43,415 nt of DNA, taken from an uncultured Myxococcales bacterium (GTDB lineage: Bacteria; Myxococcota_A; UBA9042). Below are positions 16,617 through 24,367 of the stretch, in pieces. The notes beneath the pieces were generated by a model. It saw nothing but the letters and a program-made list of their open reading frames with translations. It did not search any database and had not been told where the DNA came from. Location of the stretch: NCBI GenBank assembly GCA_903840165.1, contig CAIMEY010000085.1:1-43415 (forward strand), in the 5' to 3' direction. Within the stretch, counting starts at the first letter, position 1. Every line of letters starts with the position of its first letter. Made by a program: the position numbers and the translations under genes.

Positions 16617-18506
16617 TGCGGCGGCGGTGGTGGGCGACGGTACGCGCCAGCGCTGGCTCAACTCCGCCGAAAGCGATTTCGCATCCACAGGCTTGCGCAG
16701 ATAGCCGTCCATGCCCGCATCGAGGCACCGCGCATGATCCTCGGGCTGCACCTGGGCGGTCAGGGCGACCACTGGCACCTGCTGGTTGAGCCCCGGCGTT
16801 GCGCGCAGCACGCGAGTTGCAGAAAATCCATCCATTCCAGGCATTTGACAGTCCATGAGGACCAAGTCGAAATGTTCTTGCTGCAGGCGTTGGAGGGCGG
16901 CGGTGCCATCGGGCGCTTCGCTACAGGCATGGCCAAAGCGTTCCAGAATTCGCCGTACTACTAAGCGGTTGATGTCATTATCTTCAACAATCAAGATCTT
17001 GCGCGGTGTTTCACCGAATTGTCCTGCCACCCTATTGGGTTCGGCGGCACCGAGGTGTTCAGACGCACCTTCGATGGCGATCGTAAAAGAAAATGTAGTT
17101 CCTTGGCCTACTTGGCTCTCGACATGGATCTGGCCCCCCATCGCCTCGACGATCTGCCGGCATATCGCCAGGCCGAGCCCAGTGCCGCCGTAACGCCGGG
17201 TGATCGAGGCATCTACTTGGCTAAAAGGCTGAAAGAGGCCGGCCAGGGCCTCCCGTGCGATGCCGATACCGGTGTCCTGCACTGCGAACTGCAGCCGGCC
17301 ATTGGCCACGGCAACTGCGACGTGGACGGTTCCTTTCTTTGTAAACTTCAGAGCATTGCCAACCAAGTTGAGCAGTACCTGCCGCAGTCGCCCAGCGTCA
17401 AGCATGAGTCGCTGCGGGACGTCCGCCGAGAAATGCCGAGTCATCGTCAGATCGCCGGCGCGTGCACGCTCCCCGAGCAAAGCCACCACAGCATCCACAA
17501 CTGCGCGAATGTCCGTGGGTCTCTTGTCCAGCGTGAGGTGGCCCGTCTCGGCCTTGGCAAAGTCGAGGATGTCATCAATGATCGCTATGAGCGCTCGGCT
17601 GGAATCAAGAATGATTTCAGCAGATTTTTGCTGGCTTGGCGTGAGCCCGCCGCTCAGTAGCAGGTCGGCCATGCCGATCACGCCGTTCATGGGCGTGCGA
17701 ATTTCATGACTCATGTGGGCAAGAAACGTCGTGCGTGCCATCGTCGCCAATTCGGCCTTTTCTCGGGCAATTGCGAGCTGCTCTGCCGTCGTAGCCATGC
17801 CCGCGAGCAGGTCGTCTTTGACCCGCTCGTACGTGCCGATCATGATCACCAGTGTACCGCCAAGACCCAGCTGGCTCGCGAGTTCTGCCCAAGGTGTCAA
17901 TGACTTCTGTTGCCCAAGCAAGCCATGGTGGGCGGCGGCGTAGGACAGCACCGCTTCGACGGTCACGACGACCAGCCAGAACCAACAGGCGCGCATGCCC
18001 ACGAGAATTGCAGCAAAAACTGGGGTCGTTGCCAGCCAGTAGTAGGAGCCGGCATTGAAGCCCCCGAGCAAGAGCAATGTCGCCAAGTGCGCGGTCGAAT
18101 ACGTTGCTGCCGCGTAATGTCCTGCAATTGCGACGGAATGGCTAGCGCGCAGCACAACAGTCGTGAGCGCCCCCAACACGCAGGTCAGCGCCAATGTGCC
18201 GGCCACAGCGGACATGCCTTGTCCCCACGCGATGAAAGCGAAAACACACGGAACCACGAGGATTAGCGCGGTGTAGAGCACCATCAAGCGGGCGCGAAGG
18301 CGGCTGAGCGGGTCGGGCGGGCGCAGCGTCGTCGGCAACAAGCGATCGGCATAATCAGCTACAATTTCAACGAGACGGTCCCGTAACGACGGACGGACGG
18401 AGACGGTCTCCGACCGATGGCCCCCAAGCTTTGGCGAGTCTGGCGCAGGGGCCCGACCCACGGGGCGCAGCGCAATGGACGTGGGCCGTGGCTCGGAGGG
18501 GCTCAC
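16593..18506 (-). CDS. Membrane hybrid sensor histidine kinase
   Basis: A 637-residue two-component sensor. A basic N-terminus is followed by about six membrane helices (75-225) with no large extracytoplasmic domain, so the signal is probably sensed in the membrane. Next come a short coiled coil, the HisKA domain with phosphoacceptor H267 in FLAHMSHEIRTPMNG, the HATPase domain with N box LLNLVGNALKF (379-389), G1 DTGIGI (411-416) and G2 GGTGLGLAI (440-448), and a C-terminal receiver with VEDND (507-511), D552 in LMDCQMPGMDG and the conserved Lys in RKP. No HPt or DNA-binding response regulator is adjacent, so it is an orphan. The GTG start at 18506 has GGAG about 10 bp upstream; a later start is possible. 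Confidence 0.93.
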   Translation of the reverse strand: MSPSEPRPTSIALRPVGRAPAPDSPKLGGHRSETVSVRPSLRDRLVEIVADYADRLLPTTLRPPDPLSRLRARLMVLYTALILVVPCVFAFIAWGQGMSAVAGTLALTCVLGALTTVVLRASHSVAIAGHYAAATYSTAHLATLLLLGGFNAGSYYWLATTPVFAAILVGMRACWFWLVVVTVEAVLSYAAAHHGLLGQQKSLTPWAELASQLGLGGTLVIMIGTYERVKDDLLAGMATTAEQLAIAREKAELATMARTTFLAHMSHEIRTPMNGVIGMADLLLSGGLTPSQQKSAEIILDSSRALIAIIDDILDFAKAETGHLTLDKRPTDIRAVVDAVVALLGERARAGDLTMTRHFSADVPQRLMLDAGRLRQVLLNLVGNALKFTKKGTVHVAVAVANGRLQFAVQDTGIGIAREALAGLFQPFSQVDASITRRYGGTGLGLAICRQIVEAMGGQIHVESQVGQGTTFSFTIAIEGASEHLGAAEPNRVAGQFGETPRKILIVEDNDINRLVVRRILERFGHACSEAPDGTAALQRLQQEHFDLVLMDCQMPGMDGFSATRVLRATPGLNQQVPVVALTAQVQPEDHARCLDAGMDGYLRKPVDAKSLSAELSQRWRVPSPTTAAALAIGADI

Positions 18507-18589
18507 CAGTCAGCGCTCCAGGGACGAATGAGGAATGGACGCAGGGAGCATAGCCAAGGCCGCGAAGTGCATCCAGTCGGGCCAGAGAG

Positions 18590-18611
18590 GTTGTATATCA
18601 AGGGTGTAATA
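18590..18611 (-). repeat. Intergenic 22-bp repeat, copy E
   Basis: On the minus strand: TATTACACC joined to CTTGATATACAAC. It lies 84 bp upstream of the histidine-kinase start and points towards it. Its left part is diverged and the core is the A variant. Confidence 0.75.
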
Positions 18612-18816
18612 TCGCTAAATCAATGGGGAAATCGGAATGACTGTCATTGCTCGGCGCAATCACCAATAGAAACACACGATTTCTAGGAGGTTCGATATTC
18701 GCCATTGAAAGTACATGAGATTGTTCCTGCCGCACACTACGGGTCCTCGCTGTGCGCGGACACGCCAGCCTGCCGACGCCGACCGGGCCCCAAACCGGTC
18801 GATGGCGTCCCAGAAG

Positions 18817-18838
18817 CATGTATAGCAAGGGTCTATCT
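18817..18838 (-). repeat. Intergenic 22-bp repeat, copy F
   Basis: On the minus strand: AGATAGACC joined to CTTGCTATACATG, with AGATT four bases upstream. It lies 70 bp beyond the E1 beta stop and 227 bp from copy E, in the same orientation. Confidence 0.85.
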
Positions 18839-18907
18839 ACTTAATCTGTAAAGCTATATTTCTGTCGCTACGGTTCGCCCCTCAGCGACCGAGCACGGCG
18901 ACTTGGG

Positions 18908-19963
18908 TCACGCCGCTTGCAGGACCAACTCGCGCATCGCCGCCTTGACGTCATCGAGTTGGGGGATGCTGTTCTGCTCGTAGCCCCAAGCCAGTCCGAC
19001 CCCCGGCACATCAAGGCCGGCGAGCAATTGAGGTTTCGCTTCAAGGTGATAGAAGCACTCGTCCATCACCCGGCGGATAACGTGTTCGCCAAAGTTGGTG
19101 ACTTCCGTATCTTCGTTGACCACGAGCAAACGCCCCGTCTTTTCAACCGATTGCCTGACAAGGGGCAAGTCGAACGGGTAAAGCGTGCGCAGGTCAATGA
19201 CATCAAAGGATAAACCGTCTGCGGCCAAAGCGTCTGCCGCCTGAACGCAGACGGGCAACATGCGTCCGTAGCTGACCACGGTGGCGTTGGCGCCTTCCCG
19301 CAGGCGAAGGGCTTGGCCAATCGGCACGTAATAAGGCTGTAATTCCGGCCAAGTAGGCTGCCAATCGCTTCGATCACCCAAGGGCGCATTGATCATCGCG
19401 TTGAGAACCTTTTCCTCCGCAGGTTCTCCCGGGATCAACTCATCGCCCTTTTGCCGCATCAGGGCTTTGGGCGCGAAAAACATAACGGGATTGGGGTCTT
19501 GGATGGCCGACAGCATCAGCCCGTACGCATCCTTTGGGTTGGACGGAATCACCACCTTCCAGCCCTGGATGTGGGTCATCATGCTCTCAAAGCTATGAGA
19601 ATGATACATGGAACCGTGAATGCCGGACCCGGAAGGGGTCATGACGACCAGCGGGATATGGTACTGGCCGGCGCTAGACCAATGCATATTGCCGGCAAGC
19701 TTAAGTAAGTCGATGCAATTGTAGATGTAATCGCAGAACTGAATCTCGGCAACCGGTTTGCCACCAGCCAGCGCAATGCCTAGGGCCGTGCCGATGATGC
19801 CTCGTTCGTCAAGCGGCGAATTCCAAGCTGTTTTAAGGCCTTGCGTTGCCGTAAACACGCCACCCAAGGGGGCGCCTACGTCTTCGCCAAAAATATCGGT
19901 GACGCCCAGGTGCGTCTCGCCGTAATGCAGCGCCAACCGAATGGCCTGAGCAAGATTTGCCAT
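18908..19963 (-). CDS. 2-oxoacid dehydrogenase E1 component, beta subunit
   Basis: A 351-residue beta subunit of a heterotetrameric thiamine-diphosphate E1 enzyme, most like branched-chain 2-oxoacid (2-oxoisovalerate) dehydrogenase. It shows VTDIFGEDVGAPLGGVFTATQGL near the N-terminus (quoted as the blocks FGEDVG and GGVFTATQGL), PLDERGIIGTALGIALAG, QFCDYIYNCIDLL and, in the C-terminal transketolase-like domain, DLRTLYPFDLPLVRQSVEKTGRLLVV (blocks DLRTLYPFD and RQSVEKTGRL). It pairs with the alpha subunit in ketoacid decarboxylation and lipoyl acetylation. The alpha gene is 8 bp upstream on the same strand. E2 and E3 genes are not in the window. Confidence 0.93.
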   Translation of the reverse strand: MANLAQAIRLALHYGETHLGVTDIFGEDVGAPLGGVFTATQGLKTAWNSPLDERGIIGTALGIALAGGKPVAEIQFCDYIYNCIDLLKLAGNMHWSSAGQYHIPLVVMTPSGSGIHGSMYHSHSFESMMTHIQGWKVVIPSNPKDAYGLMLSAIQDPNPVMFFAPKALMRQKGDELIPGEPAEEKVLNAMINAPLGDRSDWQPTWPELQPYYVPIGQALRLREGANATVVSYGRMLPVCVQAADALAADGLSFDVIDLRTLYPFDLPLVRQSVEKTGRLLVVNEDTEVTNFGEHVIRRVMDECFYHLEAKPQLLAGLDVPGVGLAWGYEQNSIPQLDDVKAAMRELVLQAA

Positions 19964-19971
19964 CGTATTCC

Positions 19972-21021
19972 TCAGTTGCCGGCGGGGCCGTCAAAAAAGA
20001 CGTGTTGCAGCACGTGCGACTTATCTGGCATCGGTTCGCCCTTGACCACATCCAATGCGGCGTGCAGGTGGGCGTCCCACTTGTCATGCACGGCTTGGAT
20101 CTCCGCCTGGGTCATGCGGTTTTCCCGAATCATTCTGGCCTCGTACAGGCTCAGGCAGTCGGGTTCGTCATCGCGATTCGCGCCAGACGACGACGAGTGG
20201 CCGTAGAGCCGCGAAAGGTCCGCCTGCAGGCAGTAGGGGCGCCGTTCATAGCGAACATACTGCATAGCTTCACGAATTGCTTCGAATGACGCGATGGGGT
20301 CATTGCCGTCCACCCGGCTGTTGGCCATGCCGAACCCCGAAGCCCGGACGTGCAAGGCAGTGGAGTTCTGGACCTGTGCTGCGGGTGTCGAAATTCCCCA
20401 GAGATTTTGAGCGATTACCATCAGGACGGGCAGCTCAGCGCCAGGACGCGTGCTCCAGTTCAACCCCGTCCAGAAATCGCCTTCCGCCGAGCCTGCGTCG
20501 CCGCCGTTGACCATCGTCAATCCGCTGCCGCCATGCCGCCTTTGCACCAAGGCCGTGCCGGGGGCCATCGTGTACTGGGTTTCAATCGTCGGCGTCACCG
20601 GAACCACGTTCCATCGCTTAATCGCGAAGTGATTCACAAAGTTGCGGCCCTTTGAGTAGGGGTCCGTCGCAGTGGAGCGCATTTGCCGAAGCAAGTCGAT
20701 GGGATCTGCGCCCATTGCCAAGACAAGAGCGCTAGAGCGGTAGTGCAGATGCAAGTAGTCGTAATCAGGGCCATATCCCTTCTTAAGCAGCAGCGCCATG
20801 GCCACGCCGAAGGCTTCTTCGCCCGGACCGCCGATCCAGAAATAGCCTTGGCCGGTGCGCACCATGCGAATCAGGGTCTCCTCGGTCCTGCGGCCTTTGA
20901 CCATCAAATCATGGATTTGCACTTGCAGTTCATCGGTCATCGCCGGCGGTAGCCAGGGCACCGAATCCGCCGGGTCGGGCGTCGGAGCGTTGACATGATG
21001 CGGATTTGCCTTGGTAACCAT
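19972..21021 (-). CDS. 2-oxoacid dehydrogenase E1 component, alpha subunit
   Basis: A 349-residue alpha subunit that binds thiamine diphosphate through GDAGSAEGDFWTGLNWS (GDG..N-type motif). Other family marks are MVRTGQGYFWIGGPGEEA, HYRSSALVLAMGADP and the C-terminal regulatory loop YGHSSSSGANRDDEPD, the position of the phosphorylation loop in mitochondrial BCKDH. It decarboxylates the 2-oxoacid before transfer to lipoyl-E2. It is first in a two-gene unit with E1 beta (8-bp gap). The match is best to the branched-chain type, though pyruvate or acetoin types cannot be fully excluded. Confidence 0.93.
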   Translation of the reverse strand: MVTKANPHHVNAPTPDPADSVPWLPPAMTDELQVQIHDLMVKGRRTEETLIRMVRTGQGYFWIGGPGEEAFGVAMALLLKKGYGPDYDYLHLHYRSSALVLAMGADPIDLLRQMRSTATDPYSKGRNFVNHFAIKRWNVVPVTPTIETQYTMAPGTALVQRRHGGSGLTMVNGGDAGSAEGDFWTGLNWSTRPGAELPVLMVIAQNLWGISTPAAQVQNSTALHVRASGFGMANSRVDGNDPIASFEAIREAMQYVRYERRPYCLQADLSRLYGHSSSSGANRDDEPDCLSLYEARMIRENRMTQAEIQAVHDKWDAHLHAALDVVKGEPMPDKSHVLQHVFFDGPAGN

Positions 21022-21180
21022 GACTCTTCCTCCGCTCCGGCAACGCTGCGCCGGACGCCTGGGCCGGAGATAATACCCGAAGTCCGCGGCCTGTGCATCT
21101 GCCGGCGCACCGGTCAGAGCGCGGTGCGGGTGGAACAGCAGTGGAACCTGGGTTTTGGAAATTCGTGTTACAGAACGTGG

Positions 21181-21202
21181 GGATAGACCCTTGCTATACA
21201 GT
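21181..21202 (+). repeat. Intergenic 22-bp repeat, copy G
   Basis: GGATAGACC joined to CTTGCTATACAGT, with AGAAC four bases before the GG. It lies 18 bp beyond the stop of the leftward methyltransferase gene and points into that gene. Confidence 0.85.
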
Positions 21203-21219
21203 CGATTTTCGAGCCCGTG

Positions 21220-21939
21220 CTACGGCTTGCGAGCGATCGCAATCAGACTCTTGCCCAAGGGCGGGGCCAGCCTGCGCTCCACAGCGCGGGTCACCGGTAC
21301 GCCGAAGCGGTCGTAGAGTTTCGCTCCGCGCGCGTCAAAGGCCTTCTGTTTCAACACCTTACCGGCGACAAGCCAGGGGAGCATGCCCAAGGCGTCAAAG
21401 TAGCGGCAGCTGTCCACTTCAAAGCCTGCGTTCTTTATGACATTTTCCAGGCTTGACTTGGTGTAGCGCCGGCAGTGGTGCACCAGCGCGTCCAGGCTGC
21501 CGTAGAGCGCCGGCAGGGCGGGAACGAACAGGAGCAGTGTACCACCAGGGCTTAACAACGCAAAAAGATTACGCAATACCGCAGCGTCATCGTCAATGTG
21601 CTCCAGGACATTGACCATCATCGCGGCGTCGAAGGGCTGCGCGGTCAACGCTGGATCGACTTCAGACAGCAGCGCGCAGGCCGTCTCCACCTGCGGAAAC
21701 GACGAAGTCCGAGCGACGAGCTTTTCATGAAGGTTCTTAGCAGGTTCCACTAGCAGCGCTGAGGCACATTGACCGACATATCGGACCGAAACATTGCCGA
21801 TACCCGCCCCCACCTCAATGACACGACCGCGTAGGTGAGCCGAAAAATGGTCTAAAATCCATTGATTGTAGCGCGGAAGGTCGGACAGCGCTTCGAGGTC
21901 TTGGCCGTCGTAGTGGCTGGCATCGGGCGTAGCAGGCAT
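21220..21939 (-). CDS. Class I SAM-dependent methyltransferase
   Basis: A 239-residue soluble methyltransferase. SAM-binding motif I is VIEVGAGIGNVS (about 40-51), the acidic post-I loop is LLVEP, motif II/III is FDAAMMVNVLEHIDDD, and then LLSPGGTLLLFVPA. The pattern VLEHIDDD with a Tyr/Arg-rich segment HHCRRYTKSSLENVI is typical of UbiE-like and glycan- or lipid-linked methyltransferases of surface-polysaccharide and dolichol-phosphate clusters. The substrate is not predictable. It stands alone downstream of the radical SAM gene on the same strand, separated by about 200 bp. Confidence 0.88.
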   Translation of the reverse strand: MPATPDASHYDGQDLEALSDLPRYNQWILDHFSAHLRGRVIEVGAGIGNVSVRYVGQCASALLVEPAKNLHEKLVARTSSFPQVETACALLSEVDPALTAQPFDAAMMVNVLEHIDDDAAVLRNLFALLSPGGTLLLFVPALPALYGSLDALVHHCRRYTKSSLENVIKNAGFEVDSCRYFDALGMLPWLVAGKVLKQKAFDARGAKLYDRFGVPVTRAVERRLAPPLGKSLIAIARKP

Positions 21940-21954
21940 GGACTCCTCAACTGG

Positions 21955-22149
21955 CTAGCGGTGGCACATCCGCGCAGCAATCACGGGCGGTTTCAGCGGT
22001 TGGGCCGCTACTGTGCCCATATCGGCGGGCCAAAGCAAGTTGATGCCGGGCGTGCGGACGCTCAAGTTGGTTCGGGCCGTCTCGTCGACCGACGGCGCCC
22101 GGCACAGCGCAATACCGTTTAAGTACAGGTGGTTGCCTACGTATTGCAC
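21955..22149 (-). CDS. Possible small ORF (64 aa), unrecognised
   Basis: A short frame between the radical SAM and methyltransferase genes, starting at a GTG that overlaps the end of the radical SAM gene. It is not recognised. Codon third positions are mostly G or C, as in real genes here, but no ribosome-binding site is visible and chance open frames are common in GC-rich DNA. Listed only as a possibility. Confidence 0.2.
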   Translation of the reverse strand: MQYVGNHLYLNGIALCRAPSVDETARTNLSVRTPGINLLWPADMGTVAAQPLKPPVIAARMCHR

Positions 22150-23366
22150 CAGGGCGGTTCTCGCGGATTGACGGCCACGCCGGCATTGGCCAACGCGCGC
22201 TGCAAGATGTGGAACTGCGCCTCTTGCCACGCATCGTCTAGGGGAGCTGCGTAGTCAATGGCCTGTAATTCCCGGGCAATTCGCGATTTTTCTTGCAGTG
22301 GACCAATCTCGACCACGCGCACGACCGGTGCCAGCAGCCGGGCCAAGGCGGCGGGGTCGCGGACCAAAATCGGCCGAATCATGGCAAAGGTTTCGATTCC
22401 GGCGGCTTTCAGCTGCGCAAGTGCATGAATTCGTTCGGCAATAGGAGCAGTTCCCGGTTCCACAGCCTGGCGTATCGCGTCGTCCTCGGTGGGCACGGAA
22501 AAACCCACACGCGCGTGCCGACACTGCTGCAACAGCTCAAGATCACGGAGAACTAGTGGCGAACGCGTGAGCACCATCGGTTCGAGCGCCGTAGGCTGGA
22601 TGACCTGCAGACACTGGCGCGTGATTTCGTACTTGCGTTCCAGGCCCTGATAAGGATCTGTAATCACAGGGCTTAGTCGCACCACACCTCTAGGGTTAGC
22701 CCCAATTTCGTGGGCCAACACGGCGGCTGCATTGACCTTGATATCGACCCAACTCCCCCAGGGCAGGTCGCCCAGGCCCTGTAAGCTCCGCGACCAAGCA
22801 CCTCGGTGACTTGCGTAGCAAAAACAGCACCCTAGCGTGCAACCCACATAGGGGTTGATGTACCAAGAGGACTGCTCGTCGCGCATTAGCAGGTGATCGA
22901 CTGTGATTTCACGCCGTTGCCCCCGCGTCGGCCAACGTTCGCGTGCGACCTCCAGCGTGGGAACCAGCGACTGTTCCCCTTGGCGCACGCACGCGATTAT
23001 CGCTGCCATCACAAGCAGTTCCTCATCGCTGAGGCGCTCGCGGGCTCCCTGCACTTCGCTGTAGCTAATGTTGAACTGTTCGGTATGCGCAAAGCACGGT
23101 CGGTCGGGGTTGCGCTGGTCCAACTCAATGACCAAGGGGGGCAGGGCGGCGCGCGGCGGCTGCAAGTCACCGGACAACTCGTTGTATACCAATAGAGTAA
23201 CCCCTTGATCTACATCAATTTGTCCCAGCTGCCACCCAAGAGGAAGCCCCCCCGGTAGGCGCAAAGGGCCAAGCATGGCCTCCAGGGCCCGGTCAAGGTG
23301 ACGCGGTTCAGGTTGGCTGGTAGAGACCCGCTGGATCGGCACCGAAGAAGCCAACTTCATAGACAT
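22137..23366 (-). CDS. Radical SAM protein, spore-photoproduct-lyase-like (SPL family)
   Basis: A 409-residue radical SAM enzyme with an N-terminal extension of about 165 residues before the cluster motif CTLGCCFCY (CX3CX2C, [4Fe-4S]). The following sequence, with VRLSPVITDPYQGLERKYEITRQCL (blocks TDPYQGLE and ITRQCLQVI) and VLTRSPLVLRDLELL, is typical of the SplB/COG1533 group. Spore photoproduct lyase itself repairs thymine dimers, but many SPL-like members in non-sporulating bacteria have unknown substrates. The conserved C-terminal Cys of true SplB is not evident; only a CNT at the very end contains one. It overlaps the upstream transglutaminase-like gene by 59 bp in another frame. GGTGG precedes the ATG. 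Confidence 0.85.
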   Translation of the reverse strand: MSMKLASSVPIQRVSTSQPEPRHLDRALEAMLGPLRLPGGLPLGWQLGQIDVDQGVTLLVYNELSGDLQPPRAALPPLVIELDQRNPDRPCFAHTEQFNISYSEVQGARERLSDEELLVMAAIIACVRQGEQSLVPTLEVARERWPTRGQRREITVDHLLMRDEQSSWYINPYVGCTLGCCFCYASHRGAWSRSLQGLGDLPWGSWVDIKVNAAAVLAHEIGANPRGVVRLSPVITDPYQGLERKYEITRQCLQVIQPTALEPMVLTRSPLVLRDLELLQQCRHARVGFSVPTEDDAIRQAVEPGTAPIAERIHALAQLKAAGIETFAMIRPILVRDPAALARLLAPVVRVVEIGPLQEKSRIARELQAIDYAAPLDDAWQEAQFHILQRALANAGVAVNPREPPWCNT

Positions 23367-23961
23367 TGTCGTCCACCAGGTCCAGAGCCGCGATCATAGC
23401 GGGCGTGAGCAGGTCGGTATGGGGAATCCTATCGAGGTGATGGGCAAGATCGTCCAAGCATTCAGGGTCTTGCAGCCAGCGCCGCTTGTTCCAGCCTCGC
23501 AAGTCAACGGCGACGGACACTTGCCGTAATGTCTTAGTTCTGTTCAGGTTATAGTAGAAATCGAAGTAGGACATCGCCAGTTCGCGCAGGCCGCGGTACA
23601 CGGGCTCGCGAAAGCGCAGAACCGTCGTGTTGCTCTTGGCAATGGCGCCAAACCGCCCGTTTCTTTTGAAGACGGCGATGACATGGTCGTCGTCATTGAC
23701 GGCCCGCAAGTCGACAATGAGCGGGCGCTCGCCGAGACGATACAACGCCGCGGCCGCCAGGACCGCACCATCGTAACAATGGGCCCTTCGGTCGCGCAGG
23801 ACTTGGGGCGGGCTGCGGTAGAAATCGTCGGTGTTGTACGCGCAACGATTGAGAAATGACTGAATTTCTTGGGGCGTCGTCAAGGCCTCAAAGGCAGCCC
23901 GCTCGGCCGGTGCCCAGCCTTGGGTGAAACGTTCGCACTCGGCCGCTAGTGAAGGGCGCAT
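23308..23961 (-). CDS. Transglutaminase-like (papain-fold) protein
   Basis: A 217-residue protein without signal peptide. The segment RRAHCYDGAVLAAAAL with Cys62 at a helix start, VNDDDHVIAVFKRNGRFGAI with His93 at a strand start, and KSN (Asn111) reproduces the Cys-His-Asn/Asp order of bacterial transglutaminase-like domains. Such proteins may be proteases, deamidases or scaffolds. An Arg/Trp-rich part near 165-180 (RGWNKRRWLQDPE) is less typical. Its 3' end overlaps the radical SAM gene by 59 bp, implying co-expression; a peptide-processing or modifying pair is possible but unproven. Confidence 0.6.
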   Translation of the reverse strand: MRPSLAAECERFTQGWAPAERAAFEALTTPQEIQSFLNRCAYNTDDFYRSPPQVLRDRRAHCYDGAVLAAAALYRLGERPLIVDLRAVNDDDHVIAVFKRNGRFGAIAKSNTTVLRFREPVYRGLRELAMSYFDFYYNLNRTKTLRQVSVAVDLRGWNKRRWLQDPECLDDLAHHLDRIPHTDLLTPAMIAALDLVDDNVYEVGFFGADPAGLYQPT

Positions 23962-24073
23962 GACCGACCATCCGCCAATTCCCCTGGCGCACGGCTACAG
24001 TGGCAAATCGTGCGGCGGCTTGTCAAACCGTTAGCCTGCGGGGCACGAACCGCTGGAATTGGGCCGAAGCATC

Positions 24074-24095
24074 CTTGTATAGCAAGGGTCTAACT
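24074..24095 (-). repeat. Intergenic 22-bp repeat, copy H
   Basis: On the minus strand: AGTTAGACC joined to CTTGCTATACAAG, the full consensus, with GGAAC four bases upstream. It lies 113 bp upstream of the transglutaminase-like gene and points towards it. Confidence 0.9.
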
Positions 24096-24197
24096 TGCTG
24101 TTCCGGATGAAGATTTTCGGCCGATACAAGCGCCAGTCACCTGCTTTGGCCCACCGCGAGCCGACCGGCGCGACGCCTCGCTCTAGGAAGCCACGGG

Positions 24198-24219
24198 CAT
24201 GTATCGCAAGGGTGCAGCT
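24198..24219 (-). repeat. Intergenic 22-bp repeat, copy I (degenerate)
   Basis: On the minus strand: AGCTGCACC joined to CTTGCGATACATG. It is the only copy with a changed core (GATACA). The middle of a series of three. Confidence 0.55.
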
Positions 24220-24333
24220 GCCTGTACTTCAAGCGCAATTCGACCAGCCCGAGCCGTCCCAGTCCGCACCTAGTCAGCCGGCCCCTCGCGATGCCACTGT
24301 CCGGCTGAAACGGGTCCTGCAGCAGGCCAAAGG

Positions 24334-24355
24334 CTTGTATAGCAAGGCTCTATCT
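24334..24355 (-). repeat. Intergenic 22-bp repeat, copy J
   Basis: On the minus strand: AGATAGAGC joined to CTTGCTATACAAG. It lies 13 bp beyond the stop of the leftward Cys-rich lipoprotein gene. The DNA between that stop and the repeat is AT-rich. Confidence 0.85.
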
Positions 24356-24367
24356 CATTGATAAAAA

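Larger units (their letters stand above)
18507..18907. other. Intergenic region with repeat copies E and F
   Basis: A 401-bp gap between two leftward genes. It holds two copies of the intergenic repeat and an isolated AGGAGG at 18685-18690 on the plus strand, but no open frame starts at a sensible distance from it. A small inverted repeat GTCGCT/AGCGAC lies at 18864-18889, beyond the E1 beta stop. Confidence 0.5.
23962..24367. other. Intergenic region with three repeat copies (H, I, J)
   Basis: A 406-bp gap between two leftward genes holding three same-direction repeat copies at 24074, 24198 and 24334, spaced 124 and 136 bp. The spacers are GC-rich and look unique. An 88-codon plus-strand frame crosses the region, but its codons run through the repeats and no ribosome site or family match supports it. 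Confidence 0.6.

Noticed and set aside
18685..18825. Small ORF after AGGAGG in the kinase/E1 beta gap
   Set aside because: The nearest starts are 14-24 bp from the AGGAGG and the peptides look random.
5720..21202. Repeats as sigma54 promoters (GG-N10-GC in copies B, C, D and G)
   Set aside because: Most other copies have AG or GA at these positions, the TGGCAC box is absent, and several copies would point into gene ends.
23195..23216. A thirteenth repeat-like sequence (GTAACCCCTTGATCTACA)
   Set aside because: It lies inside the radical SAM coding region, lacks the TATACA core and is explained by codons.
7627..24355. Intergenic repeats as integron attC sites (GTTAGAC/GTCTAAC match the GTTRRRY/RYYYAAC core sites)
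   Set aside because: Copies are direct rather than paired inverted sites, several break the core-site rule, no integrase is present, and housekeeping genes on both strands lie between them.
24074..24355. CRISPR array
   Set aside because: Only three copies with 100-bp-plus spacers, and the same motif is dispersed over 35 kb; no cas genes.
24095..24361. 88-codon plus-strand ORF across the triple-repeat gap
   Set aside because: Its codons run through the repeat motifs, no ribosome site, no recognisable product.
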